Positions 50,361 through 59,032 of a stretch of DNA of 64,000 bases are shown in pieces. The stretch comes from Paracoccus alkanivorans (GTDB taxonomy: Bacteria; Pseudomonadota; Alphaproteobacteria; Rhodobacterales; Rhodobacteraceae): positions 434,001-498,000 of the forward strand of contig NZ_QOKZ01000002.1 in assembly GCF_003697785.1 (NCBI RefSeq), given 5' to 3'. How positions within the stretch are numbered: position 1 is the first letter of the stretch; every line of letters begins with the position of its first letter. Position numbers and translations under genes: made by a program. A model generated the notes under the pieces. It made no database searches. It was given only the letters and a program-made list of their open reading frames with translations, and was not told the DNA's origin.

Positions 50361-50831
50361 TCAGGGCTTGATATAGGCAAAGCCCTCCTGTTGCAGCCTG
50401 GCCAGTTCGGCCACGCCGGAAGGCACGATATCCTCTGGCCAGACATCGAACAGGTCGGTTTCCGGGTCGATCCCGCGCCCGGTCAGCGTGTTGTTGCAGA
50501 CCAGGAATTGCACGCCCTCGTTCTTGAGCCCGGCAATCAGCCCTTGCAATTGCTGGTTTTCCAGCGCGGCCTGCAACAGGCCCAGGCCATCGCCATGCAT
50601 GACCACGCGCAGATCGAGATTGTCCTTGCCGACCGCATTGACATGGTTGCGGATATTGTTGAGCGCGGGTTTATAGCCCGCACCGTCCCCGCCGCCATCC
50701 GCATTGATATGGTAAACCACCTTCTGTGGCGGGTAATCCTGCTGTGCCTGATCTTCCTGGGCCCGGGCCGTGCCGGTTGTCACCGCCCAGAGGCCGATCG
50801 CGGCGGCGGCAATGATTGTCAGGACTCGCAT
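50361..50831 (-). CDS. Periplasmic DsrE/F-like protein
   Basis: 156 aa from ATG 50831. Signal peptide 1-25 (LTIIAAAAIGLWAVTTGTARAQ), then a DsrE-like fold (VVYHINADGGGDGAGYKPAL, LDLRVVMHGDGLGLL, VQFLVCNNTLTGRGID with the single conserved Cys). DsrE-family proteins handle sulfur or act as small sulfurtransferases; exported members are uncharacterised. Monocistronic in appearance, downstream of the thioesterase on the same strand. Confidence 0.85.
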   Translation of the reverse strand: MRVLTIIAAAAIGLWAVTTGTARAQEDQAQQDYPPQKVVYHINADGGGDGAGYKPALNNIRNHVNAVGKDNLDLRVVMHGDGLGLLQAALENQQLQGLIAGLKNEGVQFLVCNNTLTGRGIDPETDLFDVWPEDIVPSGVAELARLQQEGFAYIKP

Positions 50832-50905
50832 GATCTTCTCCTTCGTTCCGAAATTCTGCCCGGCGGTCATTCCATGATGGCCGGGTCATGTCTGCCGCCC
50901 GGGGT

Positions 50906-51355
50906 TCAGGCGCTGCCTTCTACCCGGATCAATGTCTGCATCCCCGTGGCCACGTGGGTTCTTCGCGCGCCATCCACGGCCCGGACATCGAGCTGGCACA
51001 CCGTCAGAGTGCGCCCCGGCTTGATCACCCGCCCCACCGCCTCCAGCCTTTCGCCGCGGGCGGGATTGATCAGGTTCAGCTTGAACTCGACCGTCAGAAC
51101 GGCGCTGCCTTCGGGAAACAGCGTATAGGCCGCGTAGCCGCCGGCGGTATCGGCGATGGCGGAACTGCCGCCCGCGTGGAAATAGCCGTGCTGCTGGGTC
51201 AGTTCCGGCCGAAACGGCAGGGTCAGCGTCACCAGCCCGGCGCGGATCCCGGCGATCTCGGCCCCCAGATGCGCCATCAGCCCCTGCCGGTTGAAGCTGT
51301 CACGCACCCGCCGGATGACATTCCCGTCCAGTTCCGCCCCGATTTCCATCTGCAT
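50906..51355 (-). CDS. PaaI-family hotdog thioesterase
   Basis: 149 aa. Hotdog core with HAGGSSAIADTAGGYAAYTL, where the Asp after IA is the usual catalytic residue, and VEFKLNLINPARG. Hydrolyses acyl- or aryl-CoA; substrate cannot be read. Start ATG 51355 or 51349. Same strand as pdxY upstream, 30-bp gap. Confidence 0.9.
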   Translation of the reverse strand: MQMEIGAELDGNVIRRVRDSFNRQGLMAHLGAEIAGIRAGLVTLTLPFRPELTQQHGYFHAGGSSAIADTAGGYAAYTLFPEGSAVLTVEFKLNLINPARGERLEAVGRVIKPGRTLTVCQLDVRAVDGARRTHVATGMQTLIRVEGSA

Positions 51356-51385
51356 ATCCCCTTCGTGTCCAGGTTCCCGGAAAGC

Positions 51386-52234
51386 TCATATTTCCAGCAA
51401 TGCGCGGCGGAACCCCGGCTCGAACAGGACCACCTCGCGCGCGCCGATGCGGCGGGCATGGTCCAGCGCCCGGCCCGTCAGGTCCTGCGCCAGTTCGACC
51501 GCATCCGGCAGCGGACGGCCCTTCCCCAGCCCCGCCACGACCAGCCCGGCGAACAGATCCCCGGTGCCCGGCAGGGCGACCGGGATATGCGGGGTCGGAT
51601 GGCGGCTGAGCCCGCCCGGGCCAAGGATGACGGTTTCCAGATAGCCCCTGCGCGTGTCCTGCAACTCGCAGCCGGTGGCGATGAGCCGTGCGCCGGGGGC
51701 CAGCCTCAGTCCCGCGGCGGCCTGCCGCAAATCCTCCAGCGTGACGATGGGATGGCCGGTCAGGTGCCCGAGTTCGAAGGAATTCGGCGTTGCGATATCG
51801 GCCAGCGGCAAGAGCCCGTCCCGCATCACCCCGGCGATTTCCTCGGGCACATAGAGTCCCGGCGCATGATCGCCCATCACCGGATCACAGATATAGATCA
51901 GCGCGGGATTGGCCCGTTTGCAGCGCGCCACGAAATCGGCCACGAGCCGCGCCACCTCGACCGAGCCGATATAGCCCGACATCAGATAGGCCGCGCGCTG
52001 CGGCAGGCCGCGTTCCTCGGCCCCCAGAAGCAGGTCGGCGAAAAGCCCGGGCGCGACGGGTGCGCCGCGCAGGGTCGGATAGTCCGGGGTATTCGAGAAA
52101 ATCACCGTGGGAATGGCGGCGATCTCCAGCCCGGCGGCCTGCATCGGGAACAGCGCAGCCGAATTGCCGACATGGCCATGCACCACCTGGCTTTGAACCG
52201 AGATCACCAGCGGCGGTCTTGCAATCTGCGTCAT
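51386..52234 (-). CDS. pdxY: Pyridoxal kinase
   Basis: 282 aa ribokinase-fold enzyme of B6 salvage. SVQSQVVHGHVGNSAALFPM at the N-terminus, YICDPVMGD, ATPNSFELGHLTG, and the catalytic PGTGDLFAGL. Start ATG 52234 overlaps the MOSC gene stop by 4 nt; the further 9 residues in frame lie in that gene. Confidence 0.93.
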   Translation of the reverse strand: MTQIARPPLVISVQSQVVHGHVGNSAALFPMQAAGLEIAAIPTVIFSNTPDYPTLRGAPVAPGLFADLLLGAEERGLPQRAAYLMSGYIGSVEVARLVADFVARCKRANPALIYICDPVMGDHAPGLYVPEEIAGVMRDGLLPLADIATPNSFELGHLTGHPIVTLEDLRQAAAGLRLAPGARLIATGCELQDTRRGYLETVILGPGGLSRHPTPHIPVALPGTGDLFAGLVVAGLGKGRPLPDAVELAQDLTGRALDHARRIGAREVVLFEPGFRRALLEI

Positions 52235-52911
52235 CGGGAACCCTCCAGCCTGCTGCTCCAATCCTCGACCCGGCCGCTTTCGAGGCGGCGCCTGGCATGG
52301 CGCCTCCAGCCCTCGGCCAATAGCTCCAGCGACGCCATCCGCGACAGGTCATCGGGATTCATCCGCTCGACATACATCACATGCCAAAGGCGGCGAATGG
52401 TCCAGTCCGGCGCGGGGCGGTCGACCAGGACAAGCGCGTCCCCCGGCGCGACGGTTCCCGGCTCCAACACGCGATAATACCAGCCGGTCCGCCCGCTGCC
52501 CTGCACGCGGCGCGCCATGTCCGTTACATCGAAACGATGATTCAGCTTCCAGCAGGGCTGGCGGCCCTGCGAGACCTGTATCAGCGCCCCGCCCAAGCGG
52601 AACATGTCGCCCACCGCCACATTGTCCTCGGTCAACCCCGTGGCGGAAATATTCTCGCCAAAAGCGCCGGGCTGATCCAGCAACGGATGCGCGCCGATCT
52701 CGTCCCGCCAGGCCGGGTAATGATCGCGCGGATAATGATGCACGGCCTTTTCGGGGCCGCCATGCACGCGCCGGTCCGCCTGTTCGTCGCCGGTGAAACC
52801 TTCCGGCCCAAGTGAGAGCGGCCCCTTCACAGGCGCCTTTGCGATGGCGCTTGCATGTCCGGTGCCGGCAATCGGCCTTGCCTTGCCGGTCAGCAGGGTG
52901 ACGGTGCTCAT
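52231..52911 (-). CDS. MOSC-domain protein (YiiM-like)
   Basis: 226 aa. MOSC core with GFTGDEQADRRVHGGPEKAVHHY, FGENISATGLTE, and the molybdenum-binding Cys in QGRQPCWKLNHRF, then a C-terminal helical 3-alpha domain (about 165-215). YiiM-like proteins reduce N-hydroxylated bases such as 6-hydroxylaminopurine using Moco. Start at ATG 52911; stop overlaps pdxY. Confidence 0.9.
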   Translation of the reverse strand: MSTVTLLTGKARPIAGTGHASAIAKAPVKGPLSLGPEGFTGDEQADRRVHGGPEKAVHHYPRDHYPAWRDEIGAHPLLDQPGAFGENISATGLTEDNVAVGDMFRLGGALIQVSQGRQPCWKLNHRFDVTDMARRVQGSGRTGWYYRVLEPGTVAPGDALVLVDRPAPDWTIRRLWHVMYVERMNPDDLSRMASLELLAEGWRRHARRRLESGRVEDWSSRLEGSR

Positions 52912-52943
52912 GCGGATACCCTTTCCATCGGAGCCGGTGCCGC

Positions 52944-53327
52944 TCAGAACGCCACGCCGGACCACAGGCAGATATTCGCATAGGGCGTGAACTCGCCGGT
53001 CCTGACGATGGCCCGCGCACCCTTGCTGACCTGCTTCAGCTCATCATGGGGCAGCCGTTCCAGCATTCCGATCTGCCGGACGGAGAAATGGTCGATCAGG
53101 TCCGGATCGGCCTCGACCGCGGCGGCGGAACGTTTTACGACCAGTTCCGACAGCACCGCGTCCAGCACCTCGAAAAAGCCGGGCACGCCGCCGGTCACGG
53201 CCAGGTCGATACAGCGCACCCCCGGCGAAACAGGCAGGCCGGCATCGCCGATGACCAGCAGGTCGCCATGCCCCATCGCCGCGACCAGCCCCGACAGTTC
53301 CGCATTCAGCAATGCTCCGCGTTTCAT
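52944..53327 (-). CDS. rbsD: RbsD/FucU-type sugar mutarotase
   Basis: 127 aa. MKRGALLNAELSGLVAAMGHGD contains the catalytic His; C-terminus ARAIVRTGEFTPYANICLWSGV with the conserved Tyr/Asn. Interconverts pyranose and furanose forms of ribose (RbsD) or anomers of fucose (FucU); length and ending favour RbsD. No ribose transporter nearby. GAGGAGG leader before ATG 53327. Confidence 0.88.
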   Translation of the reverse strand: MKRGALLNAELSGLVAAMGHGDLLVIGDAGLPVSPGVRCIDLAVTGGVPGFFEVLDAVLSELVVKRSAAAVEADPDLIDHFSVRQIGMLERLPHDELKQVSKGARAIVRTGEFTPYANICLWSGVAF

Positions 53328-53337
53328 CCCGACCTCC

Positions 53338-54525
53338 TCAAGTCCCGCTTGGCAGAATATCCGCCAGGTAGCGCATCATGTTGCCGCCCATGACCTTGGC
53401 GATTTGCGGCTTGCTCAATCCCGCATCCATCAGCGCCTGAGTCAAGGCGGACAGATGCGCGGCATCGAAAGGCACACCGACCGAGCCGTCGTAATCCGAC
53501 CCGAGCGAGACATGATCCTCGCCCACCAGCGCGATCGCGGCCCTGATCGCGGCCGCGATATCGGCAGGGGTCCGGCCGCAGACCACATCGGCCCAGTAGC
53601 CGATCCCGATCACCCCGCCCTTGTCCGCAATCCGTTTCACCAGCGCGTCCTGCAGGTTGCGATGACTGGCGCATTGCTCGTGAATGCCGGTATGCGACAG
53701 GATCGGGCGCGTGCCCTCGATGGCCAGCACATCCTCGACCATCTGCGGCGAGGCATGGGCAAGGTCGATCACCATGCCCTTTTCCATCATCGCCGCGACC
53801 ACCTGATGCCCGAATTCCGTCAGCCCGGCACCGCTGCCGCCTTCGCCATGCAGGCTGCCGCCCAGCTCGTTGTCAAAGAAATGCGTCAGCCCCATCAGCC
53901 GGAAACCGGCGTCATACAGGACATCCAGATTGGCCAGATCGCCTTCCAGCGGGTGCCCGCCCTCCGAGCCCAGCATCACGCCCAGGACCCGCTCGCCCCC
54001 TGCCCGGTCAGCCAGCAGTTCCGCCAGATCCCCGCGCGTGCGGATGATGCGCAGAAGCTCCGGCGCCTCTTCGGCCATCCGTTGCAGGTTTTCGGCCTGC
54101 ACCAGCGCCCGCTCGCGCAGGGAAAACCATGACCGGACGGGCCGCAACTGCCCCATGAACAGCGGTGTGATATTGTCCGGAGCCCCGGCGCTGTTCTGAT
54201 CGTAATTCTGTCCGCGCGGGCTTTTCGTCACCGTCGTATAGACCTGCAAGGCGACGTTACCCTCCAGCAGCCGGGGAAAATCGGTGTGCCCGCGCCCCCC
54301 GCGCTTCAGCAGATCGCGGTCCCAAAGCAGCGAATCGGCATGCCAGTCGCCGATCACCAGTTCGCGGTGCAATGAAGCGGCCTCATCCGAGACCGGCCAG
54401 CCTTCTGCGGGCATGGCCACCGGATTCTGGCTGCGCTCGACATAGCCGGGCGCGAAAGTGAAGAATGCGGCAGCCCCGAGGATGAGCAGAACGACCAGTC
54501 CAAGGAAAATCCGCTTCAACATCAT
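53338..54525 (-). CDS. Membrane-anchored M19 dipeptidase
   Basis: 395 aa. N-terminal membrane anchor (about 4-26), then a renal-dipeptidase TIM barrel: metal motif IGDWHADSLLWDRD, bridging Glu in MLGSEGGHPLEGDL, GLTHFFDN, LSHTGIHEQC and LGSDYDGSVGVPFDA. Zn-dependent hydrolysis of dipeptides, probably on the periplasmic side. Start ATG 54525 with GGGAG leader. Only 10 bp before rbsD, so possibly co-transcribed. Confidence 0.93.
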   Translation of the reverse strand: MMLKRIFLGLVVLLILGAAAFFTFAPGYVERSQNPVAMPAEGWPVSDEAASLHRELVIGDWHADSLLWDRDLLKRGGRGHTDFPRLLEGNVALQVYTTVTKSPRGQNYDQNSAGAPDNITPLFMGQLRPVRSWFSLRERALVQAENLQRMAEEAPELLRIIRTRGDLAELLADRAGGERVLGVMLGSEGGHPLEGDLANLDVLYDAGFRLMGLTHFFDNELGGSLHGEGGSGAGLTEFGHQVVAAMMEKGMVIDLAHASPQMVEDVLAIEGTRPILSHTGIHEQCASHRNLQDALVKRIADKGGVIGIGYWADVVCGRTPADIAAAIRAAIALVGEDHVSLGSDYDGSVGVPFDAAHLSALTQALMDAGLSKPQIAKVMGGNMMRYLADILPSGT

Positions 54526-54557
54526 CCGCTCCCGTCAGCCGCGCTCCTGTATGGCAT

Positions 54558-54640
54558 TAAAGCATTTCCAGCCGGGATGGATACCGGTTTTGCGTCTGAA
54601 AATATGTGAAAACAAAATCCTACCGCGCTTGACGGGCAGT
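54558..54640 (+). repeat. Dispersed repeat family A, copy 4 (diverged)
   Basis: TAAAGCATTTCCAGCCGGGA, GGATACCGGTTTTGCGTCTG, AAAATATGTGAAAACAAAA; the terminal palindrome is degenerate. Lies upstream of the dipeptidase start, in the 296-bp gap to Hint gene 2. Confidence 0.6.
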
Positions 54641-54740
54641 GAAACCCGCTGCCCCGAGGGAATTGAGGCAATCCCGGGCCGCAAGTTGGTGGCATAATCG
54701 TCCAGCGGCTGGTTCCGGGTGCCGGATCGCGCAGAATCAA

Positions 54741-54772
54741 CGATCCCGCCTCTTTTGGCAGAGGCGGGATCG
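54741..54772 (-). terminator. Perfect 12-bp hairpin downstream of Hint gene 2
   Basis: CGATCCCGCCTC / GAGGCGGGATCG with an 8-nt loop. It lies 50 bp past the Hint gene 2 stop. Only short T runs flank it on either strand (TTGATT on minus, TTTC on plus), so efficiency is uncertain. Confidence 0.65.
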
Positions 54773-54821
54773 TTTCACGGTTCAGATCCGGTATCCGCGT
54801 TCCTGTCACGAAAATGACAGG

Positions 54822-56030
54822 CTACAGCAACGGCTTGCCTTGCCTCGCGTGTCTTGCGACAAGCTGCCTGACCGCCGCGCCTCTCGAGGCGAATTGCCGC
54901 GCCGGAACCCCGGCAAAATCCGGGGCCGCAACCTCCGGAAACAATGTCGTGATTTCCTCAAGCGCGTCCGGCGACAGGCTTGCCAGCGCCATCGGTCCGG
55001 CAAACAGGCTTTCGCTTGGCGTTCCATGGGCAAAGATCACTTCATGGGCATCAAACATGACATGCCAGTAAGTGACGCTGTCGACATCTGTCGCGATATC
55101 GATTCCGTCCCACCCGACCAGCTGGATCGCAGGGACCAGAACCTCCTTGGTTCCGAACATCCGCCGAGCAATTTCAGAGCGGACGAGCATTCTGTGCTGG
55201 CGGCTGACGAGCAGGTCATGCCGGGGCAGACCTTGGGTCAGCGCACCTGCTTTTATGCGCACCGGCAACAGTTTCGGGTTTCTGGCGAGTGCGGAGCGAT
55301 CCACCCGCGTCGCGCCAATCCAGCGAACAGGCTGCAAGCCGTGATCGCAGCTGCGCACCATGTCGCCGACGCCAAGTTTTTCGATCGGGACAGGGCCATT
55401 GCAGGTTTCGATCAGGGTGCCTGTCGTAAAGCAGGTGACGAGGGACGAGTAGTCGATCGGGTAAGCACTCTGTCTGCCAGAGGGGGTGAAACTGTAAATT
55501 TCGCCGGGTGTGGGCTGGGTGTCTCCGGCGAAGATAATACCGTCGGTATGATTACTGAGACCGTTGACGTTGACCCTTTCCTCAAAACTCACCCCGATCA
55601 GCGCATGTCCAGCTGTGATGGTATTGTCACCTTCTGTGGCGCCGTCCCCGATCTTTGAAAAATCGGAGGATGTCAGAACCCAGTCTGCCTGAAGTTGCGG
55701 CCCGTATCCGGTGTCCCCCCTCGGCTGCCAAGTTTCGCCGTTCAGTGTAACCGCTTCGGCGATTTCCTGATGGCGTGAACCGCCGCCGCGCGCAACATAT
55801 TCGTCCAGATCATCGCCATCGTCTCGAGTATCGTCGTCCCATATGTCGAAGGTGGCGGAATCCCCGCCCCCGACGAACCTGATTTGCATTTCCCCGGTCC
55901 AAGTGCTGCTGTAAGCACGCCCGCTCCCCTCGTCGGGAACGCCCGACCTCCATTCGGTTTCCCCGGCAAACCGCCATTCAAAATTATTCCGCCCAAATAC
56001 AGTCACCGGCTGTAGTGTATTTGCTGCCAT
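54822..56030 (-). CDS. Hint-domain (Hedgehog/intein-type) protein 2
   Basis: 402 aa from ATG 56030 (MAANTLQPVTVFGRN), GGGGGG leader. N-terminal 190 residues are beta-rich with D/G-rich loops (GGGDSATFDIWDDDTRDDGD), unlike those of Hint protein 1. The Hint_2 domain starts CFTTGTLIETCNGPVPIEKL and continues LQPVRWIGATRVDRSALARN, PVRIKAGALTQGLPRHDLLV, SRQHRMLVRSEIARRMFG, HEVIFAHGTPSESLFAGP. Domain is about 45-50% similar by eye to protein 1. Probably exported and autoprocessed; role unknown. Confidence 0.85.
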   Translation of the reverse strand: MAANTLQPVTVFGRNNFEWRFAGETEWRSGVPDEGSGRAYSSTWTGEMQIRFVGGGDSATFDIWDDDTRDDGDDLDEYVARGGGSRHQEIAEAVTLNGETWQPRGDTGYGPQLQADWVLTSSDFSKIGDGATEGDNTITAGHALIGVSFEERVNVNGLSNHTDGIIFAGDTQPTPGEIYSFTPSGRQSAYPIDYSSLVTCFTTGTLIETCNGPVPIEKLGVGDMVRSCDHGLQPVRWIGATRVDRSALARNPKLLPVRIKAGALTQGLPRHDLLVSRQHRMLVRSEIARRMFGTKEVLVPAIQLVGWDGIDIATDVDSVTYWHVMFDAHEVIFAHGTPSESLFAGPMALASLSPDALEEITTLFPEVAAPDFAGVPARQFASRGAAVRQLVARHARQGKPLL

Positions 56031-56130
56031 AGTTCCCCCCCAAATTTGTATACCATATTTAACAGATATCGGGATCGCTTCAACCTGGGCGCCTCCAATG
56101 GCCGGGCAACCGCATGGACAGACGGGACGA

Positions 56131-56168
56131 ACCGTTCCGCCTTGGCGAGACCGTTCCGCCTTGGCGGG
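56131..56168 (+). repeat. 19-bp tandem duplication
   Basis: ACCGTTCCGCCTTGGCGAG at 56131-56149 is followed directly by ACCGTTCCGCCTTGGCGGG at 56150-56168, one mismatch. About 100 bp upstream of Hint gene 2; no function evident. Confidence 0.85.
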
Positions 56169-56318
56169 ATTCTCTAGCCCGTTGCCGATATTAACGAATT
56201 TTCGGTTAGGGCCGGTGGTAATGGATCTGCCCGGATCCCGTTTCACGGGCGGGGCGGGCAATGTCATTTACCTTTCACGCAGCCGTGATATACAGAACCC
56301 TCATCAAGGAGAATGACA

Positions 56319-56423
56319 ATGACCAAGAATTGCCAGACTCTAGGTGTCTCCACGCCTCAAGGCATCCATAAACCCAAGCTCGATGACGAGGCACAACGGC
56401 ACGTTGAGGGTAAGCGGGACTGA
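56319..56423 (+). CDS. Possible 34-codon small protein
   Basis: ATG 56319 preceded at 6 nt by AAGGAGA; reads MTKNCQTLGVSTPQGIHKPK then LDDEAQRHVEGKRD and stops at 56421-56423. Highly charged, no membrane segment. A second ATG two codons upstream is possible. A GAGGC...GCCTC hairpin follows the stop. Supported only by a good leader and plausible composition. Confidence 0.4.
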   Translation: MTKNCQTLGVSTPQGIHKPKLDDEAQRHVEGKRD

Positions 56424-56610
56424 GGCTGCGCCTCGCCCGCGGTTACGAGTTGCCGCCTCCATGCGCGTCATTTCACAGGTAATGATAACTGGGTAATCGC
56501 ACTTATGGCGCGCATGGTCCCGATTCGGGTATGCTCACTCCATTAGCGAGCAAAGGCTTTGAGGCATATGATTTCATCGTCAAGCCCGCGCCTCACCGGC
56601 GCGGGCTTTT
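56424..56610 (+). ncRNA. Possible small RNA or 3' UTR ending in a strong terminator
   Basis: No ORF with a leader is visible between the small gene and the hairpin at 56582. The terminator is too strong to be incidental and no convergent gene needs it, so either the small mRNA has a 160-nt 3' UTR or a separate small RNA begins near 56500. Promoter not identified. Confidence 0.3.
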
Positions 56611-56612
56611 CT
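56582..56612 (+). terminator. Intrinsic terminator
   Basis: Stem AAGCCCGCGCC / GGCGCGGGCTT (56582-56592, 56598-56608) with loop TCACC, then TTCTC; the total T run is four. Perfect 11-bp stem on the plus strand. Confidence 0.85.
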
Positions 56613-56680
56613 CATGAGCCTGATATTGCCGACAGGACGACATCATGGCCGCGCTTCGGCCTCCTGCCGTGACGCTTTCC

Positions 56681-56836
56681 GGTCAGAGCATTTGCACTTG
56701 ATCGAATCCACCCCGGCCCGCTTCTTCTTCATGCAAATATCCCGGGGGAATCCGGCCCGGATGGGCCGGATGGGGGCACGCCCCGATCGCGGGGCGCAAC
56801 TCGCAACTGAACCCGATCAGCTGCAAGCTGCTCCAG
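56681..56836 (+). repeat. Dispersed repeat family B, copy 5
   Basis: Left end GAGCATTTGCACTTGATCGA, core CTTCTTCTTCATGCAAATAT, GGGGGAATCCGGCCCGGATG, right end ATCAGCTGCAAGCTGCTCC inverted relative to the left. About 150 bp. Occupies most of the gap between the terminator and the gapR stop; nothing else seen there. Confidence 0.72.
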
Positions 56837-56904
56837 CCGATGTCCGGCATCCGCGCATGCGGGAGGGCATGGAAACGGCCTGACCCCGAACGGGTTCCGC
56901 CCGA

Positions 56905-57165
56905 TCAGTTCATGCCAAGCGCTTCCTTGTACAGTTCCAGCACCGCTTCTTCCTCGGCCCGCTGGTCCTTGTCCTTCTTTCTCAGCGATATGATGGTCTT
57001 GAGCGCCTTGGAATCGTAGCCACGGCTTTTGCTTTCCGCGAAGATCTCCTTGATCTGCTCGGCAATGTCTTTCTTCTCGGCTTCCAGCTGCTCGATCTGT
57101 TCGACGAACTGGCGAAGCTCCGCCGCGGTGACATTGTATTTATCCTGTTCAGTCACTTGATCCAT
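56905..57165 (-). CDS. gapR: DUF2312 protein, GapR-like nucleoid-associated protein
   Basis: 86 aa, almost entirely the DUF2312 coiled coil: YNVTAAELRQFVEQIEQLEA, KKDIAEQIKEIFAESKSRGY, DSKALKTIISLRKKD. GapR in Caulobacter forms a ring around overtwisted DNA ahead of polymerases and helps topoisomerases. Start MDQVTEQDK at 57165 follows GAGGTAAGG. Divergence from core length is nil. Confidence 0.9.
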   Translation of the reverse strand: MDQVTEQDKYNVTAAELRQFVEQIEQLEAEKKDIAEQIKEIFAESKSRGYDSKALKTIISLRKKDKDQRAEEEAVLELYKEALGMN

Positions 57166-57345
57166 GATGCACCTTACCTCGGGTTTGTATCGTTCATTCG
57201 GTAACAGCTTTTGCCTTGTCAATCCCGTGTCCGCAACTGCATCGCGGGGCAATTCCGCCTGTGCCGGTGGCGAGGGAAGCGGCCCGGCCCCGGCCGCCGG
57301 CCAGGGTCTCGCCGCCCTCCCCGTTCATCCGCATGGCTGGCAACA

Positions 57346-58992
57346 TTACCCGTCCAGCAGTGCCCGGGCGGCGGCGGCGGCGGCATCCGTGATCCTGTCC
57401 CCCGACAGCATGCGCGCGATCTCGCTCACGCGCGGGCCGGGGGCCAGTTCGGTCACGGCGGATGTCGTCATGCCCCTCTCGACCGTTTTCGAGACATGGA
57501 AATGCCGGTCGCCAAGGGCGGCGACCTGCGGCGAATGCGTCACCACCAGAACCTGCGCATCCTGCGCCAGTTTCTTCAGCCGCCGCCCCACCGCATCGGC
57601 GGTTGCGCCGCCAACACCCCGGTCGATCTCGTCAAAGATCATCACCAGCGCGTCATTTCCCCGCGCAAGGCAGACCTTCAATGCCAGCAGGAAGCGCGAC
57701 AATTCCCCGCCCGAAGCGATCTTGTCCAGCGGTCCTGCCGGTGCGCCGGGATTGGTGGCAACGGTGAAGGCCACGGCATCCTGTCCGTCCGGCCCCGGAT
57801 CGTTTCGCGTGATCCCGGTCTCGAAAACCGCCCGCTCCATCCTGAGCGGCGCGAGTTCCGCCATCACCGCCTTGTCCAGCCGCCCGGCCGCCTCGGCGCG
57901 CGCCGCGCTCAGGGTATCCGCCGCCTGCTGCCAGGCGTGGTCCGCGGACTCGGCCTTCTGGCGCAACGCGGTCAGCGTTTCCTCGCCCGCATCGATCCGG
58001 TCCAGGCGTTCGCGCAGCTCATCGCCAAGCCCCGACAGGTCATCCGCCAGCACGTCATGTTTCCGTGCCAGCGCCCGCAATGCGAACAGACGCTCTTCGG
58101 TATTCTCCAGTTCCATCGGATCGAAATCCATTTCCGACAGGGCGGCCTCGACCCCGCCATGGGCCTCTCCCAGTTCGATCAGTGCCCGGGAAAGGGCGCT
58201 GATCGACGCATCAAGCCGCCCCTCGGCACCTTCCGCGGCCCCTTCGAGCCAGCGGTTCGCATCCAGAATCGCCCCTTCCGCGCCTTCCGGCCCCAGCATC
58301 TGCAGGGCGCGCAGGACATCCTCGCGGATACGCGCGGCGGCCTGCATGCTGCGGCGGCGCGTGTCCAGTTCGGCCTCTTCGCCCGGCTGCGGCGCCAGAT
58401 CGTCGAGTTCCTTGACCGCGTGACGCAGATATTCCTCTTCCTCGCGGGCGGCAGCCAGTTCCGCCTCGGCCCTGGCCAGAGCCGTCCGGGCCTCCCGGCG
58501 AACCACCCAGGCCTGCCGGACCGGGGACAGGTCCAGCCGTCCGAAAGCGTCCAGAAGCGCGCGATGTCCGCGCGGATTCAGAAGGCCGCGATCGTCATGC
58601 TGACCATGCAGCTCGACCAGTTGTTCGGAGAGCTGACGCAGGACCTCGCCCGAGACACGCCGGTCATTGACCCATCCGGTCTTGCGGCCATCGCCGCCAT
58701 TGACGCGGCGCAGGATCAATTCGTCCTCGTCGATCTCGATTCCCGCCTCGGCCAGAATCGCGCGTGCCGGGTGGCCTGCGGGCAGGTCGAATACCGCCGT
58801 CACCTCTCCCTGCGCCGCCCCCTGCCGGACCAGATCGGCACGGCCGCGCCAGCCGAGAACGAAGCCAAGGCAATCCAGCAGGATCGATTTGCCCGCCCCG
58901 GTTTCGCCGGTCAGCACGTTCAGACCGGGCGCGAAGCAAAGCTCCAGCCGGTCGATCAAGAGCATGTCGCGGATTTCCAGCGATTGCAGCAT
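57346..58992 (-). CDS. recN: DNA repair protein RecN
   Basis: 548 aa SMC-like ATPase of double-strand break repair. Walker A NVLTGETGAGKSILLDCLGF near the N-terminus, central coiled coils (about 155-370), signature ASGGELSRFLLAL, Walker B ALVMIFDEIDRGVGG, and H-loop VVTHSPQVAA. Start ATG 58992 (MLQSLEIRDM). 40 bp downstream of bamD. Confidence 0.96.
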   Translation of the reverse strand: MLQSLEIRDMLLIDRLELCFAPGLNVLTGETGAGKSILLDCLGFVLGWRGRADLVRQGAAQGEVTAVFDLPAGHPARAILAEAGIEIDEDELILRRVNGGDGRKTGWVNDRRVSGEVLRQLSEQLVELHGQHDDRGLLNPRGHRALLDAFGRLDLSPVRQAWVVRREARTALARAEAELAAAREEEEYLRHAVKELDDLAPQPGEEAELDTRRRSMQAAARIREDVLRALQMLGPEGAEGAILDANRWLEGAAEGAEGRLDASISALSRALIELGEAHGGVEAALSEMDFDPMELENTEERLFALRALARKHDVLADDLSGLGDELRERLDRIDAGEETLTALRQKAESADHAWQQAADTLSAARAEAAGRLDKAVMAELAPLRMERAVFETGITRNDPGPDGQDAVAFTVATNPGAPAGPLDKIASGGELSRFLLALKVCLARGNDALVMIFDEIDRGVGGATADAVGRRLKKLAQDAQVLVVTHSPQVAALGDRHFHVSKTVERGMTTSAVTELAPGPRVSEIARMLSGDRITDAAAAAARALLDG

Positions 58993-59032
58993 CGTGCTCC
59001 GGCAGGCCGCGCCCGACCCTAGAGGGCGAAGG

